A program made the position numbers and the translations under genes. The notes beneath the pieces were generated by a model that saw nothing but the letters and a program-made list of their open reading frames with translations, did not search any database and was not told the origin of the DNA. DNA of 64,000 nt from Hephaestia caeni. GTDB lineage: Bacteria > Pseudomonadota > Alphaproteobacteria > Sphingomonadales > Sphingomonadaceae. Where the stretch lies: assembly GCF_003550065.1 (NCBI RefSeq), contig NZ_QXDC01000002.1, forward strand, positions 496,001 to 560,000, in the 5' to 3' direction. Positions 52,425 to 63,600 of this stretch are shown in pieces. Every line of letters starts with the position of its first letter. The stretch's first letter is position 1.

Positions 52425-54137
52425 ATGAAGCTTGCCGGTCATGCAATCCTTTAGCTAGCGTTGCCAGCATGTGGCTCGTCTTTGCCGCTTTAGCTCAGAC
52501 TACTCCCGCACCCGGTCCTAAAGATGGCGCCTTAGCTCTCCAGGGCACCGACGCCACTTCCTCCGCAAATGACATTGTCGATCTGATCGACTGGATGAAG
52601 ATGAACGAGCCGCTCTTCGACGCAATTTTCTCCCGGCCACCTCTGGTACCGGCAAGAAAGCCTGGCGCAATACGACGCCCCAACTCGGCGCATTCGGCAG
52701 TCCGTTCAGCGGTTGGCACATTGTCCAGTTTGCATTTTCGGAATCGTCCGTAACGCTGAGCGACATTCTCGCCTACAACAAGAACGTCAAATAGTTTGGT
52801 GGAAGCGCTATCGTCATCCCGCAGTTCGTGCTGCCCATCGCGATCGCCTTTAACCCGGTCTATGCCGAGAACTCCGTGAATGGGATCGAATACCGGTTCA
52901 ATGTCCAGACTCCGCAGTCGCTTCTCGACGCCACCCCAGGTCTGGCCAAGGTCGTCGGGGGCTTGCGTCTGAGCCGGCTGGCCTATTGCGGCATTTCTAA
53001 TGTCGGGATCAGGAACTGGCACGACGCGTTGTTGACCATGCTCAACGGCGGTGTGTGCTGGGAATCCTGCCGACGGCAACTGCTTCCGGAGTTCCGATCC
53101 ACCTCTTCGGTCGCCTCGACAAATCGGGCGCGACGGACATCTTCACCCGCGCTCTTGCCGCGCAGTGCCCCGGCGGTAGCCGCATCACGAACGATGCCGA
53201 AGCCTTGCCGTGCGATCCTACGCTGGGAACCGCTCCCGATTTTACCGACGTCCGGATAGATACGCCTTACCGGCCAGGAGGGGCAGGCTTCGCTAGTTCG
53301 ACGAACGCGGTCGGCAATCAGTATTTCAACAGAACGACCGGGTCCATCCAATCCGTTAGCGGCGGCGTTCCGTCGCAGCCAGCGGCGGTGGGCAACGGCA
53401 CAGGCCTGTTCCTGCTGGGGGACGGCAGCGCTGGCGTCGGCGCGGCGATCGCAGCCAACCCTGACATCGGCATGAGCGCCTATAGAGTGAACGGCAAGAT
53501 CGGATATATGGATCCGATTATATCGCCAATGCGAAGGGCGCGTCGCCCAAGGTGTTCACCGCCGCCCTATCGCGGCCATCGGCCACCACGACCTTTCTCC
53601 TGCCGAGCGCGGCGGAAGCCGCGAACGCCTTCACCGGCATCTTGCCGCCGCAATCGACCGGCACAGGCGCGTTCCAGCTTGCCGACACACGGCTAGTTCG
53701 GAGTCCGACCGGCGGCGTGAAACTCGCCGCTACTCGCGATAATCCGTTCGCCTGGTATGACGCGCTCTATCCGACCCCGCTTTCCGGCCTAGCAAGTCCG
53801 TCTGCTGGCTATCCGATCACCGGCACCGCGCAGGTGCTGCTGAAATAGCTGCTACAAGGCGTCCAACCAGCCGCACATCGTCAAATTGCTCGGATACAAT
53901 ATGGGGACACCGACCACTGTGTTCACCAATCCTACCATCGGCGTACTCGCGAAGTCGAACATCGCCGCAGTGTCTGACGCATGGAAACGCGCCATCATCC
54001 AGACCTTCCTGGTCAATTCCAACGAGATGAACAGTGGACAGCGCCTCGGCGACCTAGATCTCTGGATCGAAGCGGCGCAGACGATCAGCGCTGATCATTG
54101 CAATGTCGGCACCTTGTCTGGCACTCCGGGCATGTAA
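52425..54137 (+). pseudogene. Decayed tandem copy of the PstS-like gene
   Basis: From ATG 52425 (after GCAGGAG) the translation follows the intact upstream gene but in broken pieces. There is a TAG at 52452, a frame change before PKDGALALQGTDATS, another near 52640, a TAG at 52792 after KNVK, frame changes near 53055 and 53515, and a TAG at 53846. Recognisable blocks remain: GGLRLSRLAYCGI, FGRLDKSGATDIFTRALAAQCP, FLLPSAAEAANAF and VSDAWKRAIIQTFLVNSNEMN. Similarity runs the whole length, so it is a tandem duplicate inactivated by several mutations. Confidence 0.9.
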
Positions 54138-54219
54138 GCCAATGATCGTTGACCACGGTTCCCCGACGCTGCAAACGTTCGGGGTCCGCTCCATTCTTTT
54201 CGAGGGGATCAAAAAGCCG

Positions 54220-56073
54220 TCATTCTTCAATCTTGTATCCCAGCTGCTCAATCGCCGGCATGAGTATCGGAATTACCGGCTCGATGTGCCGGAGGTAGTT
54301 GCGGTAGCGGTGAACCGAGCGGGTGTAGAGCGGCTCGGTAACCTGGGCGTAGCTCGCGGTACGGGCGTAGCGGGCGTTCTCATGAAACGCGAGCGTAGCC
54401 GGATCGAACGGCGCCCCGATGAACGCAAGCAGGCCGCGCACCTGGTTCTCCTGCTCGGCGACCAGATCCTCGTAGCGCACGGGAAGATAGTTCAGCGGCA
54501 GCGCTGCGCGGTAATCGGCGATGAGATCGGCAATCAGGGCGTAATGCGTCGCTGCTGACTCCAGCGCATAGGCGCAGTGGAACCCGTGGGTCAAGCCGTT
54601 CGAGAACACCGACAGCACGACGTCGAGCGGGTGCCGCACCAGATGCACGATCGGCGAGCGGGGGAACAGGATGTGGATCAGCCCGAGGTGCGTCTCGTTG
54701 AGCGGCATCTTGTCGGTGAACCAGCGCTTGGCCGGATCGACCGCGCCGAACCGCACTGCCTCGTTGAGATAAAGGTCGCGCAAGCTGTCGACCTGGCCGG
54801 CGCGGTCGCCAAGCCACATTTCGGAGAGCGCCTTGGGATAGGTGAGCAGACTGCCGAGCAAGCTCTGGGCGCGGTCGGCAAGCTGGTGGATGATCGGCAG
54901 TTCGTCGCCGGCAGCGATGTCGGGATGCGCGCTAAGCGTCTGTTCGACCAGCGTCGTGCCCGAGCGCGGGAAGCCGATGATGAAGATCGGCTGCGGATGA
55001 TCGTCGCGCACGCTCGCGCGCGGCAGCAGCCGCGAGCGTCCCTCGGTGAAGAACTCTCGGAGATCATTGACCAACCGTGCAGCGCGGTCGACCTGATAGC
55101 CATGTCCCGTCACTTCGGTCTGTCGGGCCTTGAACGCGGCGAATGTCGCGAACGCCTCATCGTAGCGGCCCATGCTGTCGAGGATCTGCCCTTTCTCCTG
55201 CAAACCGCCCGAGGAACCAGCCTCGCCTGCGTCGAGCAGGGCGAGGGCCCGGTCATTGTCACGGGTGCGGTGGAACAGCGTCGCGCGCGCGATCGGCAGC
55301 TGCGGATGGCCCGGCGCCATCGCCTCGGCCCGATCTAGTAAAGCTAACGCCGCCTCGAACTTGCGGTCAGATTCCTCGAGCTTGGCCCATGCCAGTAGCA
55401 GGTTTGGATCGCTGGTGCCGTCCGCAAGCGTCCCGAACAGCGCGCGCGCCTCGTCGATCCGGCCCTGGTCGCGTAGCGCCACCGCAAGACTGGCCTCGAT
55501 ATCGCGGCGCGGCACATCGGGTCCGCGCGGCACCGGCAGATTCAGTGCGATCCGGAAGTGATGCTCGGCCGCCTTACCATTGTTCGAGGTGAGGAAGGCC
55601 CGCCCCATGATCATGTGCGAGATCAGCGCCTCCGGCGCGAGCCTCACCATGATCCGGGCGTGGAACTGCGCGCGCAGCATGTCGTGGCGGGCCAGAAAAT
55701 ACTGCGCGGCGATCATGCGGGCGACGGGATCGTTGAGATGGATGCGCGCGAGCCGGTCGACCACCGCGCCGGCCGCATCCCAGTTCTCGTCCTTCTGCAG
55801 CAGATCGAAGAGCGCCTGCAAAGCCTCCTTGTGGCCCGGAGCGAGGGCCAGGATCGCGAGCACGGCTGCACGCACGCCCTCGCGGTCGTGCCGCTTGCGT
55901 GCCGCTTCCAGCCTATCCGCCTTGTCCGTCTCGTCCTCGGGCAGTTCGCGGACCACCTGCCGGGGATCGATCCCGCAGCAGTGCATGCGCAACAACCCCG
56001 AGCCGCAGGAACACGCTTCGGCGGCCGTGACGACGGCATCGGGAACTACAGTCGTATCGATCGTATCGAGCAA
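54220..56073 (-). CDS. TPR-containing sulfotransferase
   Basis: A 617-residue protein from a TTG at 56073 (GGAAAG seven bases upstream); an ATG at 56172 would overlap the upstream gene. The N-terminus holds a SEC-C-like cysteine motif (CSCGSGLLRMHCCG). Residues 50-330 are TPR-like repeats (FDLLQKDENWDAAGAVVDRLARI). The C-terminal sulfotransferase domain has the PAPS 5'-phosphosulfate loop FIIGFPRSGTTLVEQ and the 3'-phosphate motif IVHLVRHPLDVVLSVF. It probably transfers sulfate to a protein or glycan. It lies 59 bases after the Hint-domain gene in the same direction and may modify that product or the adjacent adhesin. Confidence 0.82.
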   Translation of the reverse strand: MLDTIDTTVVPDAVVTAAEACSCGSGLLRMHCCGIDPRQVVRELPEDETDKADRLEAARKRHDREGVRAAVLAILALAPGHKEALQALFDLLQKDENWDAAGAVVDRLARIHLNDPVARMIAAQYFLARHDMLRAQFHARIMVRLAPEALISHMIMGRAFLTSNNGKAAEHHFRIALNLPVPRGPDVPRRDIEASLAVALRDQGRIDEARALFGTLADGTSDPNLLLAWAKLEESDRKFEAALALLDRAEAMAPGHPQLPIARATLFHRTRDNDRALALLDAGEAGSSGGLQEKGQILDSMGRYDEAFATFAAFKARQTEVTGHGYQVDRAARLVNDLREFFTEGRSRLLPRASVRDDHPQPIFIIGFPRSGTTLVEQTLSAHPDIAAGDELPIIHQLADRAQSLLGSLLTYPKALSEMWLGDRAGQVDSLRDLYLNEAVRFGAVDPAKRWFTDKMPLNETHLGLIHILFPRSPIVHLVRHPLDVVLSVFSNGLTHGFHCAYALESAATHYALIADLIADYRAALPLNYLPVRYEDLVAEQENQVRGLLAFIGAPFDPATLAFHENARYARTASYAQVTEPLYTRSVHRYRNYLRHIEPVIPILMPAIEQLGYKIEE

Positions 56074-56132
56074 GGCGGCGCTTTCCAAGGAGAGCCGGTC
56101 CGGACCCGCACAGGCCCGGACCGGATAACAGG

Positions 56133-57635
56133 TCAGGCCGCGACGCGCAGGGTGGCGGCTTCGCGCCGCCACGTGGGCGCGACCATGGCGAGTTCGATAT
56201 CGATCGTGCAGGCGCCGCGGCCTGCAAGCTCGATCACGCCTGCGCCATCGCTCCAGCGCCAGGCCGTGTTGCCGTGGCTCTCGGCGGCATGGAAGCCGGC
56301 GCCAAACAGATCGGCATCGAGGGCGACCGCCTCACCGTCGGTCCTCAGCGCCGAGATGGCGACACCAAGGCAGCGGCGATCGGCCATGCCCGGCATGACA
56401 TGCGCGAGCACCCCGCTGGCCGAGCGCAGCACCACACGTTCAGCGGCGGGCACCTGGAAGCGGAAGCTACCCTCCTGCTCGGGCAGGATCGTGACGCCAT
56501 CGGCCTCGATCACCAGGTCGGCGACTTCGCTGCGCATCCAGCCCAGCTCTTCCGCACGCGCAAACAGACGCTGCTGGATCGTGGTCAGTTGGGGGCCGTC
56601 CATCACCATCGGCGCACAGGCATCGTCCCAGCTCTTGGGATCGAGGCGGCCGTGCAGTTCGATGCTCTCGCCATTGTTGACGAACGAACGCCGATTGCCG
56701 TCGTCGAGATAGGTCTCGCAGGGCAGGCCCTCGGCGAGGATCACATCGTGGCTGTCAAGCTCGATATGGAAATAGCGCACGCTCTCGACAGCTTCCTGAA
56801 CGATGGTCGCGCCGTTGATGAGATGGCTGACCGGAACCAGCACGCCGTCGACATAGACGGCATGGCCGGGAGAGAGGCGCAGATCGCGCTCCGGCAGGCC
56901 GGAACCAAAGGCGCCGGCGCAGATGCGGACCGGGTTGACCTCGTTCGGACGCGGATGGCGCGCCGGGCGGGCGAGCAGTTCACCGATCCACTTGATCGTG
57001 CGGATTTCATTTGAAGCCGTGAGCACCATGTCGCCAATATGCAGTTCCTCGACGGCCACACAGCCATCCGGCGTATCGAGGCTGGTAGCCTCTGCGAAAC
57101 ATACGACAGGCTCTTCCGGAATATTAAAGATGCTCGGGTCTTTTTCGAATGTGGTGGCATTCAAACCGATGATTACATCATCGGCATCGCCAACCCCAGG
57201 GGCATCCGAACTGACGCCATATGAGCCGAACACGAAGATATTCGGAGGTCCGCTAGGTGATGTAAAATCTCCGCCCGTCGTTGGACTGTTAATATTCTCA
57301 TGGTCTGAAAGCAACAGCCCATTCTCAGAAAATCCATAGACCCAAAAATCGATAGGATTTCCATCACCGTCAACCACACCTTCGAACTGCAACTTTCCAA
57401 AATTCGGAAGATAGTAGTTCTGGTAGCCATATTCGTTTGGCTCGCCGAGATGCCCAGCGACATATTCATTACTTAGTACCGATATCACTCCAGGAGGGGG
57501 AATTTCATCGTCCCAGAGACCCAGGGGATTAACACTCGACCCTCCACTGACAGAACCGATGATAACTCGCGCAATTTCATCATTGCCCAAGTTAATCGCA
57601 TTGAGAGCGTCAATATTAAAAGGATTGCCTGCCAT
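56133..57635 (-). CDS. Hint-domain (hedgehog/intein-type) protein
   Basis: A 500-residue protein. Residues 1-170 are a unique, acidic passenger. A Hint domain follows (about 178-335): VVCFAEATSLDTPDGCVAVEEL with the presumed nucleophilic Cys, HIGDMVLTASNE, then DLRLSPGHAVYVDGVLVPV and FHIELDSHDVILAEG. The rest (335-500) is a variable, beta-rich tail. Such domains in alphaproteobacteria can self-splice or self-cleave surface or secreted proteins. GGAG lies 8 bases before ATG 57635. G+C falls from about 65% (56521-56580) to about 42% (57301-57420) at the passenger, suggesting a shuffled N-terminus. Confidence 0.82.
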   Translation of the reverse strand: MAGNPFNIDALNAINLGNDEIARVIIGSVSGGSSVNPLGLWDDEIPPPGVISVLSNEYVAGHLGEPNEYGYQNYYLPNFGKLQFEGVVDGDGNPIDFWVYGFSENGLLLSDHENINSPTTGGDFTSPSGPPNIFVFGSYGVSSDAPGVGDADDVIIGLNATTFEKDPSIFNIPEEPVVCFAEATSLDTPDGCVAVEELHIGDMVLTASNEIRTIKWIGELLARPARHPRPNEVNPVRICAGAFGSGLPERDLRLSPGHAVYVDGVLVPVSHLINGATIVQEAVESVRYFHIELDSHDVILAEGLPCETYLDDGNRRSFVNNGESIELHGRLDPKSWDDACAPMVMDGPQLTTIQQRLFARAEELGWMRSEVADLVIEADGVTILPEQEGSFRFQVPAAERVVLRSASGVLAHVMPGMADRRCLGVAISALRTDGEAVALDADLFGAGFHAAESHGNTAWRWSDGAGVIELAGRGACTIDIELAMVAPTWRREAATLRVAA

Positions 57636-57682
57636 TTTAAATCTCCAATAGATATCAGACTATGGGTGTCGGTATCTTCCAG

Positions 57683-60600
57683 TTATCTACAATCGGGATC
57701 GCCGGGCGTATTGGGATCGCAGCGTCCGTCGCTGGCGGGTCCCAGCACATCTACCGTGATCAGCGAGCGCTGATCACGTTGGTTGTTGGTGTTGGCGGCC
57801 TGGGCGGCCTGAGCTGCGATGGCCGAGGCAGCATCCTGCGGCGTCGTCACGGTCACCTGGGCCGTTGTTGTGGGAACGCCGCTGATGGCACCCGCCGCCT
57901 TGAAATTGTCGGCATTGACCACCTGCGCCGCCGCCACGGCGATCCGCCCGGACGCTCGCACACCAGCGTCTCCCGCATCGACCAGGCCCACCGGCGCGAT
58001 CAGATATACATCCGATGGCAAATCGTCCGGCCTACGCTGGAACGCGCCGATTCCCGCTCCCGCAACACTGCCCGCACTGTTCACCTCGGCCAAGCCGTTC
58101 TGATCGAAGCGGAGGGTGATTGGAGGGAAATTCGAGGCGCTCTTGGGCCCCTGTCCGGCGGCGAGATCGCCATTCGAGGACCACATGGTGATGTTGCCGG
58201 ACTGCTGCGAGAAGACGCGGCTCTGGTTCAAGATGACATCGCCATCGGTGAAGCTGTTGATCCGGCCGCCTCGAAGCGTAAGCACCCCTTCGTAACCAAG
58301 CGGAATAGCGTCAAAGCGGGTAGAAATCGGTGACAGATTGCCGCCTTCGAATGTTTCGTGGACTGAGGCGCCGGATCCCGGACGCGTGAATGCTGTCAAG
58401 CGCCGCGATGACTGCTCGGAGGTGCGCACAACCGACCCAGCGATCAGGTCGCCGCCTGGGCCAAGGATGCTGACTGTGCCGCCCCGCGCGGTCTGGATGG
58501 TGGACAGACGCAAATCCATATTGCCCGTGAGAACACGTTTGGCCTTCAGCGGCTTTCCATCAACGATGGCGCGCACCGGCACGCCAAGCGGCCGATCCTC
58601 GCTGATTGTGGAGGGATCAGTCGTGTAGGGCGCGAGATTGTCGGTATAGCCACGCTCCGGCGAGAAGAGTGTGTTCACTGCCCGGTAACCGCGGACATAT
58701 TGCAGGTAGGACGGGCTTTCTGTCCTGGCGGGCTGCGACAGTTCGTTGAAATAGAGCGTGTCGATCAGGAAGTGCTGCTGGCGCAGAAGATCAATGTCGG
58801 TGAATGCGGCATAGAGCTCTCTCGTCTTTCCGTAGGCCGCGCTAGCAAGCGCCTCGCCCGACGGCGAGCTCGTACCGAAGATTTCAGTGAACGCCGCCGG
58901 GTCATTATCGCGCAGCCAGTCGGCGAGCATCGGCGCATAGATCGGCTTCGTCCGGTCAGGCTTGCGGTTGCCAAAACTGTCGGTGACCTGCTCGAACAGG
59001 TCACCGTCGAGCTTCGCGAAATTCTCGGGGTTGAGATAGGTCTCGCGGAGCGCTGCATAGTCGGCACCGCCCTTGATACCGAAGCGTACGCTGACGCTTG
59101 CCCCTTCATCCGAAAGCCAAGGGTTGTAGTCGTTGCCGATCGTGCGGATCCCGCCAGCGCTATCCGCACCGCCCGCCCGGACCGATGAAACGAAAGGCCC
59201 GATATCGCCGCCCGCCTCGACGATGAAGGCGCCAGGCCCACCGAGGATAAAGTTGTTGGATTGGACATAGCTGAAGCTACCGTCACTGCCGATCGTTCCC
59301 ATAACATCGCCCTCGGCGCGGATGCGGGTCGTGTCACCCGCCGCCAAATTCTGGCCTTGGAAGAACAGGTCAACGATGTCGCCGCCCGCGGTGATGCGCG
59401 CCTGCTTGGGCAGGAAGATCGCGCCGCGGTCGATGCTACCGTCGGTATGGATGCGCACCGGCTGAGCGTCTCCGGCATGAGTGATGCGCTGATTATGCTG
59501 CAGCCGGAGCTCAACATCGGTGGTCATAGGGGTCACGCCCGGCAACTGGAAAAAGCGTTGACCGCTCGAGAAACCGCCGCCGACCTGCCCGGGGTCGCTA
59601 TCATCCATGCCGATGACGAGGCCCTTGATGCTATCCGCGCTCAATATCCGCAATTGCCCGACCGCGGACGGATAAAGGATCTGGGGGCTGTTCTGGGGTA
59701 GTTCGACGCTCGCCGCGAGAGACGTGAGCGCCATGCTTGGCGGGAGAATTTGCGAGAAGTCGATTTCGCGGCCGAACTCCGACCTCGCTGACGGAAATTG
59801 TCCGAAGTCCTTGGGATCGCCGAGGCCGGCGGTCTGTGCGATCCGCGCGGTTTCGACGGTCGACAGCGAGAACGCAGCCGCAGGAGAATAGAAGCCTCCG
59901 GATCCCTGGGACTGATCCAGACCCAGCGCGGAAACGCTGGCGAGAATTGCCGATCCTCCCGCCGAAATGTCGACCACCGCGTCAGCGAGGCGCACCCGTA
60001 GATATTGTGGTGTCTCCGCCGCGATGGGCTCACGTCCTCGGGCCGCAATGTCACGGCCTGCATGGATTTCCGCACTTCCGGCCGCGATGTCCGCCGTGCC
60101 AGCCAGAATATCCCTCCCGACCGCCAGCGAGAGATCGCCACCGCCGAAGGTCAGCATGGTCTTGCCGGCGTCGGAAAGCGTCGTTGTCGCGGTCGAACCG
60201 AGAACGACGGTCAGTTCAGAAACGTCACGTCCCGCTGTCACGCTGACATCGCCGCCAGCAAGTCCCCCTACGCCGGAACGGAAATAGCCGTATGCGAGAC
60301 CGATTTCGGTATCGTCACCAATAGTCCCGGTCCTCCACGGCTGGGTGGATTGGAGCCCTGCGGTTCCGAAGGCATCCGTGCTTGTTGCGCCAAGCTCACC
60401 TCCCGAGTAGCCTTGCCCCACCGTCCCGGTGAGCTGAGTCCATTCGTCACGTCGGCCGAGCACATCACGCCCGGCATCAAGGGACACATCGCCGCCGCCA
60501 TGGGCCAGCACCGGCATGTTCCCTGAAATGCCCTTGGGCGAAGGGATGAAATCCACCGCGTCGGCAATAGGCGACAGGTAAGTGCTGTCAGGTGTGAGCG

Positions 60601-63600
60601 ACACAATCTGATCTGTGCCGACAATACGCCCACGAACATCCGACGGCGCGACCCGAACGCCGGCCGTGTAGATCGCCGCGGAAGCGAACTGCACCGCATC
60701 CGTCGAGCCGCCAAAATAGCTTGGCGCCGAAACTTGGGTGCCGTCAGCACGGCGATAGACCACCTGCTCCCCGCCCCGCAGATCGATGTCGCGCGACGCG
60801 GCCATCGCAATATTGCCATCGCCGCTGCGGACTACGGTACGAACGAAGGCCTGGTTCGGCGCGTTCGGCGTGGTCTGCTGGTTGGCGTTGCCGTAGCGGA
60901 TGATCGGCGGGGTCCGATTGACGCTATAGCCGGTGCGCCCGCTCGCGAGGCCTGCCTGATAGGTGGGCTCGAAGCTCTGCAGAAACGCAATGACTTCGCT
61001 TAGCGGCGCGATGATCCCCGTTGGGTTGGTTGCATTGCCGACAAAGCTATAGCCCTTACCCTCAAAGAAAAGCCGTGCCGCAGCGCGTGTGTCCGCGCCG
61101 AGACCTGCCGTGCTTCCCCAATTGAGCTGGGTATAGGCGTCGTCGCGCAGGAGGTTGAGGTCAGCCGTGGTATCGGTGAGATCGAGCGTATCGCCGATAT
61201 CGAAGCTGATCTTCGACGGATCGTTGGCGGCGCGTTGCAGGCGGAATTGCAGCGGCCCGTCATAGGCGACCGTTCCGGTCGCGGTGATGCGATAGCTGTA
61301 TTCGCCCTGGAGCGTGACGTCGGCATTGAGCGCCCGGTCGACGACCAGCGGATTGGCCGAGAGCGTGTTGCCTGTACCCGCGACAAGCCGAATGTCCGAC
61401 GAGTGCATGGCCACATCGCCGTCGAGCAGCGAAAAGAGCTCAGCGAAACCAAGCGCGTTGCGGCTTTCACCGCCAGCATCTGCGCCGTTGCCGGCCAGCG
61501 ACAGTGGCGAGTTGATATTGGCGGCTCCGATATATTGATCACCCTGAGTGGCAGCCGTGGTGAGCGAAATCGTCAGCGTGCTGGATGCACCGGGATTGGC
61601 ACCGGTGCCATAGGAAGCAATATTGCTACAGGAGCCGCTCGCGCCACCGCAGGAGAACTGGAGCGCCGGCTGCCAGGTGCGATCCCCGCCGCCAAGCTGC
61701 CAGTTGATGTAGTCGACATCGGACTTGTCACGGAACGTGAAGAACCCGTCCGAGATCGAGCGGTTGATCGTGAGGTCGTTGCCCGCACGCAGGGTGACCA
61801 CCGGCGCTTCACCGCGAGCCGAGCCACCGTCAGTGCGGTACAGGAACGTCGCAAAGCGATCGAGGAGCTGGCCTTCCTTACCGGGCACGACCTTGTAGCG
61901 TGGTTCGCTGCCGGTGCTGATCTCGGGGATCAATTCGAGGACGCCGGCATCGACCGCCGCTTGCAACTGCGCGGGCGAGAAGCTGGCGGCGGCGAGGTTC
62001 CACTGGCTGGCGGTCTCGATGCTGCCGGTCGAGGCCAGCTCGACCCCGGGACGCAGGCGCATGCCGTCAAGGCTCGAACCATCGACCGTCGAGACGTCGA
62101 ACGTCTGGATGAACCGGACCAGCGAGCTCCTGCCGTCGGCGAGCGCCATGTCGGTGGTGAACGGGTTAGCGCCGGTCGCCCCGAAGTCGAGCCGGATCGC
62201 GCCGTCATACCCGCGGGTGATGCCGCTATAGAGGCCGCTGTCGGCCATCGCTTCGAGGTCGTAGCGCTGGAACGCTTCCAGCTGCACGCTATCCGCGCCA
62301 AGGATAGTCCCGCGTTGACTCAGAGCCACCTTGTCGCGGTTGCTGCCGATCACCGGAGCGCGGAACGTCACAGTGCCGCCCTGATCGGGCTCGGCGTAGC
62401 GATAGATGGTGACCGGGCTGCCGGTGGCGGGATCGGTGATCACCTGCGGGATCATCCGGCCGACACCCGGCTCAGCCTGGGTGCGCCGCGCACCGACATC
62501 AATGGTCGCGCCACTGGCGATGGTGAGCGTAGCGCTTTCCGATCCGATGCCGATCGTGACGTCGCCGGCCTTGGCGGGCCGGCTGTCGGTATCGGCATAG
62601 CCGGTGGTGTGCGTGTCGACCTTTGCGGTCGAGGCGAGCGTCACGCCGTTCTGGCCCCAGAGCGCGATATCGCCGCCGTTGACGGCCGCGTTGCGCGCGG
62701 CATCGGCCGCCATGCCGGTGACATCGACGCCCGAGGTGTCGAGCGTGCCGGCGATAGTGATCGATCCGCCATCGGCGGTCAGCGTGACCGACTGCGCCTT
62801 GAGGCTCCGGCCCTCAGCGAGGTCGAGGCTACCCGCGCCGGTGCGGACCCAGACGTCTCCACCGAACTGGGTGCCATAGCTCTCGACGAACCCACCGAAG
62901 TCGAAGCTGCCGGTGCCGCTGTCGAGGGTGAACGAGCCCTGCCGCAGCGCGGCTTTGGCCGGTGCGCCATCCGTTGCTTCGGCGTCGGGGTCGATGGCGA
63001 GGCCGGGGTTGAGCGCGGCGAGCAGGGTGACGCTGCCGTTGCCGGCAAGCAGGTTCAAGGTGCCGGCGTTGCCCTTGCCAGTGTCGGTAATCAGCGCCGA
63101 GCCTGCATCGGTGGCGATGCTGCCGTTGGCGCTGAACAGGTTGAGCGTACCGCCGCCCGCCGAGACCGTGACCGGATCGACCTCGTCGCCGAAGGTCTTC
63201 TCGTAGCCCGGTACCGACAGGGTAGCGCCCACAAGGCTGATATTGCCTTCCGACTGCACATCGATAATGCCGGCGGTCGCGCGGATCGTGGAGCCGCTGA
63301 TCCACACCGTCTGCACCCGATCGTCGATTGTCCCGAACGCTATGCGCGCACCGGGCGCCGCATTGCCCTCGATCTTGGCTTCGGGGTTCGCCCCGGTCGC
63401 GCTGATCGCCACGGCACCGCTGGTGAGGAAGGTGTAATCCGGGCGCACGGTCTGGTTGCGCGGATCGGCGGCGGCAGTCCGTTCAGCGATGAACGGCGTG
63501 TTGAGCGTCAGCGCCGCGCTGCCGACATCGAAGCTGCCCTTGCCCTCGACATAGAGGCCATCCGAAGCCGCCAATGTCACACCATCGGCAAAGCCGGACG

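Noticed and set aside
52098..57224. Numerous open frames opposite the PstS-like, sulfotransferase and Hint genes
   Set aside because: They are antisense shadows of clear genes, with Arg/Ala/Ser-rich translations and no motifs.
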